Origin: Hexactinellida sp. DTS-2022
Taxonomy: Eukaryota > Porifera > Hexactinellida
Assembly: GCA_028753945.1 (NCBI GenBank)
Contig: JAPNXP010000010.1
Span: forward strand, 499,042-563,041
Length of the DNA stretch: 64,000 bases
Reading direction: 5' to 3'
Shown in pieces: positions 10,377-19,641 of the stretch. Numbering within the stretch: position 1 is the stretch's first letter; each line of letters opens with the position of its first letter. Under the pieces are notes generated by a model, which did not search any database, was not told where the DNA came from, and was given only the letters and a program-made list of their open reading frames with translations. Position numbers and translations under genes: made by a program.

Positions 10377-12158
10377 ATGGAAGAATCTGTACCTTACACT
10401 GAGCGTTCGAATGAAATAACCAAAAGCATTGACATAGCCAGTGCCGAACAAATATTTGAGTTAATACACAGTTGTAATGGCGAGACATTTGTAGGAAATT
10501 CAGACCCTTTATGCAATGGGATTCTTGATAAAATTTGTGTCCAACAATGCGCACTAATCGCTGAAGCTATCGCCACGAATATTTTCACCAATCCTTCGTC
10601 TAATAGAATAGTGTTAAGTGGATGTGGGACCTCAGGTCGAATTGGGTTCATGGTTGTACGAACATTCAATAGGATTCTTAGCAGACTCTCTCTGCCCAGA
10701 TGCTACGAGTATTTAATCGCGGGAGACGATCGGTCATTGTTTATTTCTCAAGAAGCCAAAGAGGATCAATGGAATGTGGGTTTTAGTGAGCTAGCTGCTG
10801 CTGCGAAAGATTATTCGCGTGTGGCTTATTTCGGTATTACGTGCGGTTTATCTGCTCCTTATGTCGCGGGACAACTCGAACATTGTCTCAACAGTGAAAA
10901 GGATAAATTCATTCCAGTGATACTTGGTTTCAATCCAATCGAGTCTGCCAGGAAAAACACCTTAGTTGGTCTAGGAAAGAGTTTTTATGATTTAACATTG
11001 GAATTGATTGAAGGTTGCAGTGGTTACATTATAAATCCAGTGGTTGGTGCTGAGCCTATTAGCGGGTCCTCTCGCATGAAGGGAGGGACGGCCACTAAAG
11101 CTATACTAGAATCTGTGTTTCTAGCTGCTCACATAAAATCTGGTCACTTCGCTCCTAACTTGTTTAATAAATCTTACACGGAAATTATAGAGTTTTTATT
11201 TGAGACAATTTACTACCAAGCTTACCAACAGTTTTCTGTTTACAAAAACCAAGTTTGTCCCATTTTGGAATCCTGTGGGGAATCTCTGAATAGGAAGACA
11301 CCACTGAATGAGGGGGGACACATTTACTATGTGGCTGACGGTGTATTTGGCTTGCTAGGACTAATTGATGCGTCAGAATGCCCGCCTACATTTGGTACCG
11401 ACTACAGTACTGTTAGAGGATTCCTATACGGCGCTTATGAAACTCTGTGTAACTCTGAAGGAGATTTGGAATCAAAATTCGGAGATTTTTATTCGATTTC
11501 TTGGATCAATTTTGAATATTTAATTCCAAATTTAAGTTCCTTTGACACAGTTATTTTGCTAGCCTGTGAAGTGGAGAATTTCGCGTATACTAAACATGTT
11601 ATGGATCAAGTTAAAAAGTCCCCTTGTAGGTTATTTGGAATTGTAAAGGAAATAATTGGTAACAAATCATGTCAGGATTTAATTGAGCTCATTGATAATT
11701 GTATTGTTATTCGGAATTCCAAAGTTCCTCTCTCATCGAGTGAGATTCTTGACTTATCTGGAATCGATTTCTACGAAGAAATTATTCTAAAATGGATTCT
11801 TAACACAATAACAACAGGAGCGCATATTTTGCATGGAAAGATAGTAGATAATTACATGATAGATCTCCAGCCTACTAATAGCAAGCTATTTAACAGATCA
11901 ATTGATATTGTGAAGAAATTCAGTGGTGTGTCAGTTGAGAAAAGCACTATTGCTTTGCTATCTGCTATTTACCAAACTGATGATCCTTCTCTCTTCCTAA
12001 CAGCTGATGTCAATCAACATGTTATTAAGGCAATAGGTGTTAAAAAGGTGGTACCAACCGCGATTCTTCTCGCCTCACGGGATCTCACTGTATCAAATGC
12101 TAGCAAGTACCTAGAAGCTAATCCTGTTATTAGGAATGCTATTTGCAGTGATAAATAA
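10377..12158 (+). CDS. GCKR: Glucokinase regulatory protein-like SIS-domain protein
   Basis: A 593-residue protein with the two-SIS-domain layout of vertebrate GCKR and bacterial MurQ relatives. Visible motifs: SGCGTSGR (81-88), LIAGDDRS (113-120), GLSAPYVAGQ (157-166), GFNP (184-187) and the sugar-phosphate loop SGSSRMKGGTATK (229-241). The whole order matches human GCKR (SGGGTSGR, LIAGGDRS, GLSAPFVAGQ, SGSSRMKGGSATK). In vertebrates GCKR binds glucokinase in the nucleus and responds to fructose 6-phosphate and fructose 1-phosphate; whether this protein binds a hexokinase cannot be seen. A MurQ-like etherase is less likely given the length and motif spacing. ATG follows TTTAG by 7 nt. No introns. 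Confidence 0.85.
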   Translation: MEESVPYTERSNEITKSIDIASAEQIFELIHSCNGETFVGNSDPLCNGILDKICVQQCALIAEAIATNIFTNPSSNRIVLSGCGTSGRIGFMVVRTFNRILSRLSLPRCYEYLIAGDDRSLFISQEAKEDQWNVGFSELAAAAKDYSRVAYFGITCGLSAPYVAGQLEHCLNSEKDKFIPVILGFNPIESARKNTLVGLGKSFYDLTLELIEGCSGYIINPVVGAEPISGSSRMKGGTATKAILESVFLAAHIKSGHFAPNLFNKSYTEIIEFLFETIYYQAYQQFSVYKNQVCPILESCGESLNRKTPLNEGGHIYYVADGVFGLLGLIDASECPPTFGTDYSTVRGFLYGAYETLCNSEGDLESKFGDFYSISWINFEYLIPNLSSFDTVILLACEVENFAYTKHVMDQVKKSPCRLFGIVKEIIGNKSCQDLIELIDNCIVIRNSKVPLSSSEILDLSGIDFYEEIILKWILNTITTGAHILHGKIVDNYMIDLQPTNSKLFNRSIDIVKKFSGVSVEKSTIALLSAIYQTDDPSLFLTADVNQHVIKAIGVKKVVPTAILLASRDLTVSNASKYLEANPVIRNAICSDK

Positions 12159-12251
12159 GTTTTCAGTTTATAACTTTTTAGTAACGAATAAATTTAGATT
12201 TATACTGAGATTAATTATTATATTTGTATGATAAATTTCAAATTTCAAATC

Positions 12252-12431
12252 TACAGTAGAACCTAGTTAGTAAGAACACGGCTATTACTAAATTCTGGTG
12301 AATGTGAACACTATTTTAGTCCCCTTCAAAGCCTTTTCAATACAAATGACATTGGTTAATACACAAATTTCGGATAAGGCGAATGCATTTTGATGGTCCC
12401 CTGGTTTTCGTACTAACGAGGTTCTACTGTA
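12252..12431. mobile_element. TA-flanked MITE, CAGTAGAACCTCGTTAGTACG family
   Basis: TACAGTAGAACCTAGTTAG left, CTAACGAGGTTCTACTGTA right, same interior as 10194-10343. It ends 27 bp before the next ATG, so the gene's leader is partly transposon or begins right after it. Confidence 0.85.
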
Positions 12432-12458
12432 TTTTCCATTTGTATTATTATTCAATAG

Positions 12459-13592
12459 ATGGCTGCGAAATACGATACTGACCTAATTTTAACTCCACCT
12501 GATATACAAGTTGATCTTAAACTGTTGATTGAAGATATTTTCAGTGCATTTCTAAGGGTCATTGAGTTCTCTATTAAATTCAAAGAACCAATAGAAAAAC
12601 TAAAAGAAGGTAAAATTAGTTGTGAAATTTCGTCCAAAGAATTATTCGAATGTTTAGAAACAAAATCTATTTCCCTGGAAACCTATACTCTAGTCCTAAC
12701 TAAGCATTTCAATTGGCGGATATTATTCATTCGCTATCTAATCACGGACTGTTTCCCTCTACTGAGACAACTCGAGATTTCATGTTTGCATTTTCTTGAT
12801 CCAGACCAAGAGAGAGCACTGTCTTGTATACTAAACTTACAGAAATTAGAATCTCTGTTCATTCGTCAATCGAATTTAGAAACATTTAAAGATATTCTTC
12901 AATTCTGGAATTTGACTGAACTGAAAGTGCTCGATTTGCAATCAAATTCGTTGACAAGATTGCCCGCTTCCATTGGTATGCTGAGTAAATTAGAAATCCT
13001 GAATCTGAATTATAACAGTATTTCAGAGAAAAAATTCCCATTTACAGTTCTCAACTGTGAACATTTAAGTCAACTCCATTTCAAAGACAATCCAATGTAT
13101 TATCTACCTTACATAATACAAAAACTGAATTATCTAACATTCATTACAAACACAACCTCAAAATACGTGGATGCGGTTAACCAGAATTTACACGGTGGTA
13201 TAATTAGCTTAGACAAAGTTCGACAAAGGGAACTTTTCACCCCTCTCGCCTTACAGATTCTCTCCTGTGAGATTATTCTAGAACAAAACCCGCTTTGTTG
13301 GAAGGATCGCTCGCTTGCTCCGCTCCTTTGTAGGGTGTTAGATCGCGCGATTGAGCGGTGTGAGCTATGTTTCGTGTGTAACAATGTGTACACAGATGCA
13401 TTTGGAGGTTTCTATTTGAAGTCGGTACTGCCTACTTTCCTCGGGGCTGGTATAACAGCCTTTAAACAATGGTGTTGTTCCGACAAATGCGTTGAAATAG
13501 CCAAAGCTCAACAGAAAGAACTGAATGCTTCCATTTCTCTAGCGCAGGGGCGTAGGCAGGGGGGGTTTCCCGTTGCCCGGAAACCCCCCTAA
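12459..13592 (+). CDS. Leucine-rich-repeat protein, C-terminus altered by a MITE
   Basis: 377 residues. Leucine-rich repeats run from about 95 to 230 (for example LKVLDLQSNSLTRLPASIGM, LEILNLNYNSI). The C-terminal part has a cysteine cluster, CELCFVC near 300 and WCCSDKC near 340, that could bind zinc; LRR proteins of the LRRC28/LRRC58 kind have a similar layout, which I offer only as a resemblance. The last 12 residues are read from a 148-bp MITE (13545-13692). Beyond the MITE the same frame stays open for 33 more codons to a stop at 13797-13799, so the uninterrupted gene would be about 20 residues longer with a charged tail. The ATG directly follows a T-rich stretch ending CAATAG. Confidence 0.7.
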   Translation: MAAKYDTDLILTPPDIQVDLKLLIEDIFSAFLRVIEFSIKFKEPIEKLKEGKISCEISSKELFECLETKSISLETYTLVLTKHFNWRILFIRYLITDCFPLLRQLEISCLHFLDPDQERALSCILNLQKLESLFIRQSNLETFKDILQFWNLTELKVLDLQSNSLTRLPASIGMLSKLEILNLNYNSISEKKFPFTVLNCEHLSQLHFKDNPMYYLPYIIQKLNYLTFITNTTSKYVDAVNQNLHGGIISLDKVRQRELFTPLALQILSCEIILEQNPLCWKDRSLAPLLCRVLDRAIERCELCFVCNNVYTDAFGGFYLKSVLPTFLGAGITAFKQWCCSDKCVEIAKAQQKELNASISLAQGRRQGGFPVARKPP

Positions 13593-13692
13593 ACCTCTTA
13601 GATATACGTAACAGTAGTCTAAGTGTACAGAGTCGACTGTACTAGTAAGCTGTTTGGAAACCCCCCTAGTGACCACCCTGGCTACGCCCCTG
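13545..13692. mobile_element. 148-bp TIR element inside the LRR coding region
   Basis: Ends CAGGGGCGTAGGCAGG and CCTGGCTACGCCCCTG are inverted complements with few mismatches. Direct repeats TAGCG stand on both sides (13540-13544 and 13693-13697). Element plus one repeat is 153 bp, a multiple of three, so the host frame is kept, but the element carries an in-frame stop. The GGGGCGTAGCC-type terminus recalls hAT elements; a 5-bp duplication is unusual for most of them. Confidence 0.85.
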
Positions 13693-13992
13693 TAGCGAGA
13701 GATTTGGAAGAGTCGGAGATAACAAGCTATTATGAGGAAGAATTGAAAACACTGCGAAGAACAAATCCGAGACGAAAAGATAAATGTATTATTAGTTGAA
13801 GGCCCCCCTGGCCTAATTACATACGTATATTTATATATCTATGATTGAATTAGTATCATAATTTGTTAGAAATTAATAGTTTATCAATTTTGTCAATTAT
13901 ATTAATTGTTTTACTATCGTTTTATTATATGTATTATAATAATAATATAACAAATTTATGCGTTCTATTTGATTATCCACAGAGTATCGCTT

Positions 13993-15927
13993 ATGAAGAA
14001 GAAATATCGATCTTTATTCCTTACTTTCATTCCTCTAATCACTTTCATTTATTTGTTTGCAAACTGGAATACATCCAACAGCTACCCGAGTGATGACGTA
14101 ATACACGTGGTGTCTGTCATAGCTGGTCAGGTTGCCTGTCGAACTTCAATGCCTTTTATAAAATCTCTCCTTTTCCATAGACGCTCACAATTACACTTAC
14201 ACATTATAACTAATGCACCGGCCTATACTACGTTATCTGTTCTATTCAATACCTGGGGTATCGAAGGAGTGAAATTCTCGTTTTACCATCTTGAGGAATT
14301 TGAGCATTTGCTAACTCACATTCCTAATTCGCATCATTCTGGGATATTCGGGCTTAGCAAACTTATTGTGGATCAGGTATTGCCTGAAGAGATTGAGAAG
14401 GTAATTGTGTTGGACACAGATATTGTTGTTATTGACAGTTTGCAAGAGCTGTGGGCCATGTTCAAGTCAATGGGTAAAAAGCAGTTCATCGGTCTTGTTG
14501 AGAACCTAAGCGATTATTATGTGGAGAAAGGACTTTTCTCTAATCTCGGGCGTGGGTTTAATACTGGAGTTATGCTTATGGATTTAAAGAAAATGCGTAG
14601 AATGGGATGGAAGGAACTATGGACAAAGGAACACAAAGAATTGAATAGAAAAATCGGTGTTGTAAAACAAGCAGATCAAGATATTATAAATTCTTATCTA
14701 GAAAACCATTCAACTCGAGTACATCATATACCCTGCATTTGGAATTATCAAATAAGTGCAAAATCCCTTGTTAACGATATCTGCGGACAATCATGGAGAA
14801 TTAAAGGCATTCGAATCGTACATTGGAATTCCCCGCTCAAACACAAACTCAATACAGATTTAGCCAAGAGTGTTGAAGGTTTGTACTTAACGTATTTGAA
14901 AATGGATGGTGATGTAGTTAGGAAACGTGTTTTCCATGAAGTAAATAGTAAACAAAATATAGGCGAAACCAGCAACATTCCAAAGGACTGTGATAGTATC
15001 CATGAAGCTGGCACCCGTGTATATAGAACACACCCATTTTTCATTCCATCAGTTGATCCACCTGCGACTAATGACGTAACGCTCATAGCCCAGCTATCGA
15101 TGGACAGATTGCAAATGCTTGAAAAGATAGCCAAACAATGGAAAGGTTATATGAGTATTGCGATATACACCATGGATTATGAACTAGAAGCAATCGAAAT
15201 GTTCATCAGTAAATGTCGCGATTTGAGGTCACGCAATAACATAGATTATCATATTGTATTCCAAGCTGGAGAATTCTACCCTGTGAATTATCTGCGGAAT
15301 GTAGCTATGAATTTCAGCTCCACTGAAGCTGTCCTAATTTCTGATGTCGATTTTCTCCCAATGGAAGGTTTAGATAACCGACTCAAGGATTGGCTTTCGA
15401 AAGAAAACTCGTTTTCCGTATCATACAATAGAGCTTATATCGTGCCAGCTTTTGAAACTCTGAGATACCAATTTTCAACTCCTGAAGATAAATCCCAGCT
15501 TATTCAAATGTGGGACGATGGTCTAATTGATACATTCAGGCATTTCGAATGGCCGCGAGGTCACAGTGCGACTAATTACACATTTTGGAGAGAGTCTGAC
15601 TCTTTATACAGAGTTCAATGGGATATGGACTTTGAACCTTACGTAGTTTTACCGCGGAAAGTTGCCTTGTTTGATGAACGTTTTGTTGGTTTTGGATGGA
15701 ATAAAGTTTCGTTTATTATCGAGTTAGATGCTGCCGGTATAGAGCTTTGGGTGCTACCGGATGTTTTTATGATTCACATGCCACATTCACCTTCTCTCGA
15801 TATTTCACACTTCAGAGAGAATAATAATTATCGGATTTGTTTGCAAGAAGTGAAAGAGAAATTCCTCAAAGATCTTGTAATAAGATTTGGGACATCTGCC
15901 TTCAAATATGCACAATTTGAAGAATAA
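13993..15927 (+). CDS. LARGE-like bifunctional glycosyltransferase
   Basis: 644 residues from the ATG at 13993. Type II membrane protein: KKKYRSLFLTF followed by a hydrophobic anchor up to about residue 24. A GT8-like domain follows with the metal-binding DTD at 141-143 (VIVLDTDIVV), then a GT49-like domain with a DVD at 451-453 (VLISDVDFLP). This two-domain order is that of LARGE, the Golgi enzyme that alternates xylose and glucuronic acid to build matriglycan on alpha-dystroglycan. Both acidic motifs are present, so both domains look active. Vertebrate LARGE is about 750 residues, with a longer stem; the shorter stem here is plausible. No ATG lies further upstream in frame. The ATG follows TATCCACAG by 10 nt. 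Confidence 0.85.
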   Translation: MKKKYRSLFLTFIPLITFIYLFANWNTSNSYPSDDVIHVVSVIAGQVACRTSMPFIKSLLFHRRSQLHLHIITNAPAYTTLSVLFNTWGIEGVKFSFYHLEEFEHLLTHIPNSHHSGIFGLSKLIVDQVLPEEIEKVIVLDTDIVVIDSLQELWAMFKSMGKKQFIGLVENLSDYYVEKGLFSNLGRGFNTGVMLMDLKKMRRMGWKELWTKEHKELNRKIGVVKQADQDIINSYLENHSTRVHHIPCIWNYQISAKSLVNDICGQSWRIKGIRIVHWNSPLKHKLNTDLAKSVEGLYLTYLKMDGDVVRKRVFHEVNSKQNIGETSNIPKDCDSIHEAGTRVYRTHPFFIPSVDPPATNDVTLIAQLSMDRLQMLEKIAKQWKGYMSIAIYTMDYELEAIEMFISKCRDLRSRNNIDYHIVFQAGEFYPVNYLRNVAMNFSSTEAVLISDVDFLPMEGLDNRLKDWLSKENSFSVSYNRAYIVPAFETLRYQFSTPEDKSQLIQMWDDGLIDTFRHFEWPRGHSATNYTFWRESDSLYRVQWDMDFEPYVVLPRKVALFDERFVGFGWNKVSFIIELDAAGIELWVLPDVFMIHMPHSPSLDISHFRENNNYRICLQEVKEKFLKDLVIRFGTSAFKYAQFEE

Positions 15928-16022
15928 AGTCAATTAATTATATCCGATAATAAAAATTTATTTCGATTTAATATTATTTAACATAATTAAGAATACTTTA
16001 TTTTAATCAAAACATAAATAAA

Positions 16023-16177
16023 TACAGTGGACTCTCGTTAACGGACACGATAATGCGAAATGTCGGTAAAAATTTATTTCCCTAGCCTATACAAACTCCG
16101 GTTAATACGAATTTCCGGATAATACAATCAAATTTCGACGGCTCCCTTGGTGTTTGTATTAACGAGAGTCTACTCTT
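16023..16177. mobile_element. TA-flanked MITE, CAGTGGACTCTCGTTAACGG family
   Basis: TACAGTGGACTCTCGTTAA left and TTAACGAGAGTCTACTCTTA right, with 'ggttaatacgaatttccgg' inside. It fills part of the gap between the LARGE-like and AlkB-like genes. Confidence 0.8.
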
Positions 16178-16411
16178 ATGTATATTTATTCCAATCTTAA
16201 TAGTTTATTGATTTTTTACATGTTAATTTTTTTCTTAATCAGTCTAGATAAACTATAAAGTCGTATTCTGCACACTTAAAGACTTGTTTAGTACAATAAG
16301 TTCTCTTTGTTAATTACTAGTGCAATCTTGCTATTAGAACAAAAGGCTGACTTCATCTTATGTATTTTTTCTCAATTCAATGTGTAATAAATGTTTCAAA
16401 CTCATTAAGCA

Positions 16412-16858
16412 ATGGCAAAAAACGCTGCTACATTCCTGCAACATAAGAACTACATAAAAGCAGATTTATACGAGTACCTATATAACAACTTAGAGTGGCT
16501 ACCTTTTCAACCGAATGGAAACCTATTGAGATATGCATGTGCATATGATAGAGGTAGCAATGACGTAATTGAGGGTTTATTACAGGAATTAGACTTCTCA
16601 TTTGGAAATGGCAAACAGTTTCAAGTATGGTTCAACTTATACAGGAATGGCAATGATATTACGCCGAGACATAGACACTTGGATTCTTCCCTTCAAATAG
16701 TGTTATCTCTCGGTGGAGACAGGCTATTCACTGTGGGAGATAGGGATTATATGGTGGGGACTGGAGATGTGTTCGTGTTCTCTAACGAGTATCATTCTAT
16801 ACCTAAATACGAGACCACATTAGCTAGAATATCTATGGTCATGTTTTATTTTGAATGA
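16412..16858 (+). CDS. Small AlkB-like 2-oxoglutarate/Fe(II) oxygenase
   Basis: 148 residues. The core follows the AlkB pattern: N75-L-Y77, then H89-L-D91 (RHRHLDSS), a beta-strand-rich stretch (GGDRLFTVGD), H128 (NEYHSIPK) and R139. H89, D91 and H128 would bind iron and R139 the 2-oxoglutarate. AlkB enzymes oxidatively demethylate nucleic acids or proteins; the substrate here cannot be told. The protein is shorter than most AlkB homologues and lacks an N-terminal nucleotide-recognition lid of usual size. ATG follows CATTAAG by 2 nt. Confidence 0.6.
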   Translation: MAKNAATFLQHKNYIKADLYEYLYNNLEWLPFQPNGNLLRYACAYDRGSNDVIEGLLQELDFSFGNGKQFQVWFNLYRNGNDITPRHRHLDSSLQIVLSLGGDRLFTVGDRDYMVGTGDVFVFSNEYHSIPKYETTLARISMVMFYFE

Positions 16859-16889
16859 ACTACTTTATAAGGAATATGTACCATATAAT

Positions 16890-17093
16890 AAAGCCAGGTC
16901 TCCTTATTGTAGAAGTTTTAATCTACTTTATATTGAAAACATTTATTATGAACTAGCTCTTTGATCCCATTTAACAAATTACATAGGGATTGCATTAAAT
17001 TGAGTTCGATTTTATGAAATCTCTCTATTAGTATGTGTTTTCGTCCCCTGAATCTCTCTATTTTATACACAAAAATTTCCTCCCCTGACTGTA
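16890..17093. mobile_element. MITE of the CAGTCAGGT family
   Basis: Left end AGCCAGGTCTCCTTATTG, right end CCCCTGACTGTA, with 'tgatcccatttaacaaattacatagg' type interior shared with 21098 and 39382. It lies in the gap before the JmjC gene. Confidence 0.65.
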
Positions 17094-17172
17094 CAATAAT
17101 ATATATCTTAGAATTTTCTAAAATTTCCTATAACTTGTATGCATTTATTTACTTGTATGCATATAGCTGGCA

Positions 17173-19506
17173 ATGAGTTCCAATGTTCGACATAGAGCCT
17201 CCAATCCCGGTAGAGACCCTCCGAAGAAAGATTCAAAAGCGCCACCAAATAAACCGACTCCCTCACAGAATCAGGATCTCAGTGCCTATAGGATTGCTCT
17301 CCTCATAACACTCCTGTTAATCCTCTTTACGATATTCCTATACCTATTCTATCCGAGCAGTCAGCGTCTGTTCTCAGCTGAGAACGAAAGGCCGCGCTCA
17401 GCATTTGCTAGAGACAAGAATAACGGAGCTGCTTTGAGAGACAAGAATCAAGAAATGGAAGAGCGACTCTCAAGCTACAACTGTAGCGAGCTGGTATTAC
17501 GCGCGCGTAGCATGGTTACGAAAGGTGTCAATTGGTATGAGCCTGCTCTCGATCTGTTGGCGGCCTGTGCGATACAGGAGCCGAGAGACGCGTCTGTGAG
17601 ATGGAACATGGCAGTTGTGCTGATTAAAATGGGGAGATGGGACGAAGCTAGGATCTGGATGGAAGAAGCAGTCGAATTGGACCCAAACGATTTTTCCTTT
17701 CGAAAAGGACTTTCAGAGTTCTACATGTCTCTCCACATGTTTAAAGATGCCGGCCCGCATCTCGAAGCTTATCTGCAGAACAAAGGCGGGATTGAAGATT
17801 GGCCCAGGCTGCTGAATGAACTGTATACGATCAGAGATGATGAAAAGTCATTTTTAATGGACCTCTTTGACAGAGAAGATTTCAAGCATACAATGGATCA
17901 GCTAATTGTATGCTATATCGAGACAGGCGATTTTAGAAAGGCTGACCAGTCCTACGACATTCTCTCTTCCCTGTGGCCAGACGACCAACAGCTACACCTG
18001 CATTACTCCACATTCTCATTCGGCATCGGCGTAGCTCTGACGGGCGCTGTAGAGCTACAGAGATATATGATTCTAGAATTCATAAGACAGGAGAGAGGCT
18101 CGCTTCACGAGGCGTATAATGTTGTAGGGGAGCAATCCCTATTGCTACTCGCCTCTGGGATTAACGCACACATTCTCAGCATGGCTAGAGCCCTCCTGCG
18201 TAGTCAAGACTCCGCTTCGGAGATAATGAATGACGCTTGCGAGTTATCCGATAATGACCAGAAAGCCTTGAGGTCCCACGAGCTACATCTAACTGTTATA
18301 CGTAGAGTGCTAGAGAGATGTCTGTCTAGACAGAACATTGTAAAGCCGTTAGTCAACAAAGGAGCTGTACTTTATATTAACAACCAATTCGGATGGACAC
18401 CATACTTACAGGCTTGCAGTTTCGATTCCACAAACTTCTTAGATCAGTTAGCAGCAGCTGGTGCAGATAGGAATGCAAATAATGCTCTCTTACAGAACTG
18501 TTTGCATATCGCTACTATGTATGGTAGTTTCAATCTTGTTAAGCAACTGAAGCGATTAGATTTTAATTTATCTTCAGTCGATCTCTTCGCTAGAACTCCT
18601 GGGGATATCGCTTGTCAACAGCGATGGGCTGCTGAAAGATTTTATAACGCTTTAAACATGAAAGTGCCAAGTGGTTGTATTATTGACCCTGTGTTTGTCG
18701 CGAGTAAGCCCTCTCGTTTGGGTGGTTGGCTTGAAGGGCCGCGTGTCCTGCCTAATGATTTGAGAATTGAAAAGTGTGATATTGACGTGTTAGAGACATT
18801 GACACCTGAAAGGTTTTTAATTGATTACTTGTCCATACAGAAACCTGTGTTAATCCGTAACATATTGAAAGATAGGAACAAACTTAAGCTCAGTTTCCAG
18901 AGACAGAATGTGGAGAAGAAATACGGTTCTATTGTTTTCCAAAATAAGCCGATAAGTTATGGAGAACATTCCGGTTCATTTGAGAACTCAAGCGATATTA
19001 CATTAAGTGATTTTATCGTTAAAATGTCTAATCTTTTTTCTGAGAATAATAACTTTGGAATTGAAGAGATCTATCCACCAAATTCCATTTACCAAAATAT
19101 TCCCAATAATTCACCTTTGCTTGAAGATTTTAAACATCCAGAAATAATGTTACCAGACAAACAGAATATTCACCTTAGAAATTATCAGTTTTTCATCGGA
19201 CCACCTCTTTCTGGTGTGCCTCCTCATTTCCACGCTCACCAATGGAACCTACTTTTATACGGACGTAGGAAATGGTTTTTATTCCCCCCAAATAAGGCAT
19301 TTTATTCCAGACAGCATGTACTTGATTGGTATAGAGACAGTGCAATGTTAAGTTCATACGAGGATAAACAGTATATGGGGTGTATTCAGGATTCTGGAGA
19401 TCTACTGTACATTCCGGATATGTGGGGACAGGCTGTTTTGAGTCTAAGAGAAAGCATTGGATTCTCACAGGAATTTGAGCATGGGCTATCTGAATTCTCG
19501 ATTTAG
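17173..19506 (+). CDS. Membrane-anchored TPR-ankyrin-JmjC protein, JMJD8-like
   Basis: 777 residues. A proline/lysine-rich N-terminus is followed by one membrane anchor (about 40-60), TPR-like helices (about 105-215, SVRWNMAVVLIKMGRWDEAR), an ankyrin-like part (about 395-480), and a C-terminal JmjC/cupin domain (about 540-770). The domain resembles JMJD8, an ER-luminal protein, in SGVPPHFHAHQWN, GRRKWFLFPP and the WYRD block; a type II anchor would place it in the lumen too. The first metal-site histidines are present (H685, H687), but the distal position where JMJD8 has His in WWHA is Gln (MWGQA, Q753), so catalysis is doubtful. The N-terminal half is clearly richer in GC than the rest. ATG follows CATATAG by 6 nt. 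Confidence 0.7.
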   Translation: MSSNVRHRASNPGRDPPKKDSKAPPNKPTPSQNQDLSAYRIALLITLLLILFTIFLYLFYPSSQRLFSAENERPRSAFARDKNNGAALRDKNQEMEERLSSYNCSELVLRARSMVTKGVNWYEPALDLLAACAIQEPRDASVRWNMAVVLIKMGRWDEARIWMEEAVELDPNDFSFRKGLSEFYMSLHMFKDAGPHLEAYLQNKGGIEDWPRLLNELYTIRDDEKSFLMDLFDREDFKHTMDQLIVCYIETGDFRKADQSYDILSSLWPDDQQLHLHYSTFSFGIGVALTGAVELQRYMILEFIRQERGSLHEAYNVVGEQSLLLLASGINAHILSMARALLRSQDSASEIMNDACELSDNDQKALRSHELHLTVIRRVLERCLSRQNIVKPLVNKGAVLYINNQFGWTPYLQACSFDSTNFLDQLAAAGADRNANNALLQNCLHIATMYGSFNLVKQLKRLDFNLSSVDLFARTPGDIACQQRWAAERFYNALNMKVPSGCIIDPVFVASKPSRLGGWLEGPRVLPNDLRIEKCDIDVLETLTPERFLIDYLSIQKPVLIRNILKDRNKLKLSFQRQNVEKKYGSIVFQNKPISYGEHSGSFENSSDITLSDFIVKMSNLFSENNNFGIEEIYPPNSIYQNIPNNSPLLEDFKHPEIMLPDKQNIHLRNYQFFIGPPLSGVPPHFHAHQWNLLLYGRRKWFLFPPNKAFYSRQHVLDWYRDSAMLSSYEDKQYMGCIQDSGDLLYIPDMWGQAVLSLRESIGFSQEFEHGLSEFSI

Positions 19507-19641
19507 ATTCATTTGTTATAGCTTATACGTATTTTGTACATATATTCGGTGATTAATTATAATGCTTGATATTTTGACATTGAATTATTACTCTCATAGA
19601 AATTCGATTTATAGTTTAAAAAATTTTGTTTAGTAAACAGA

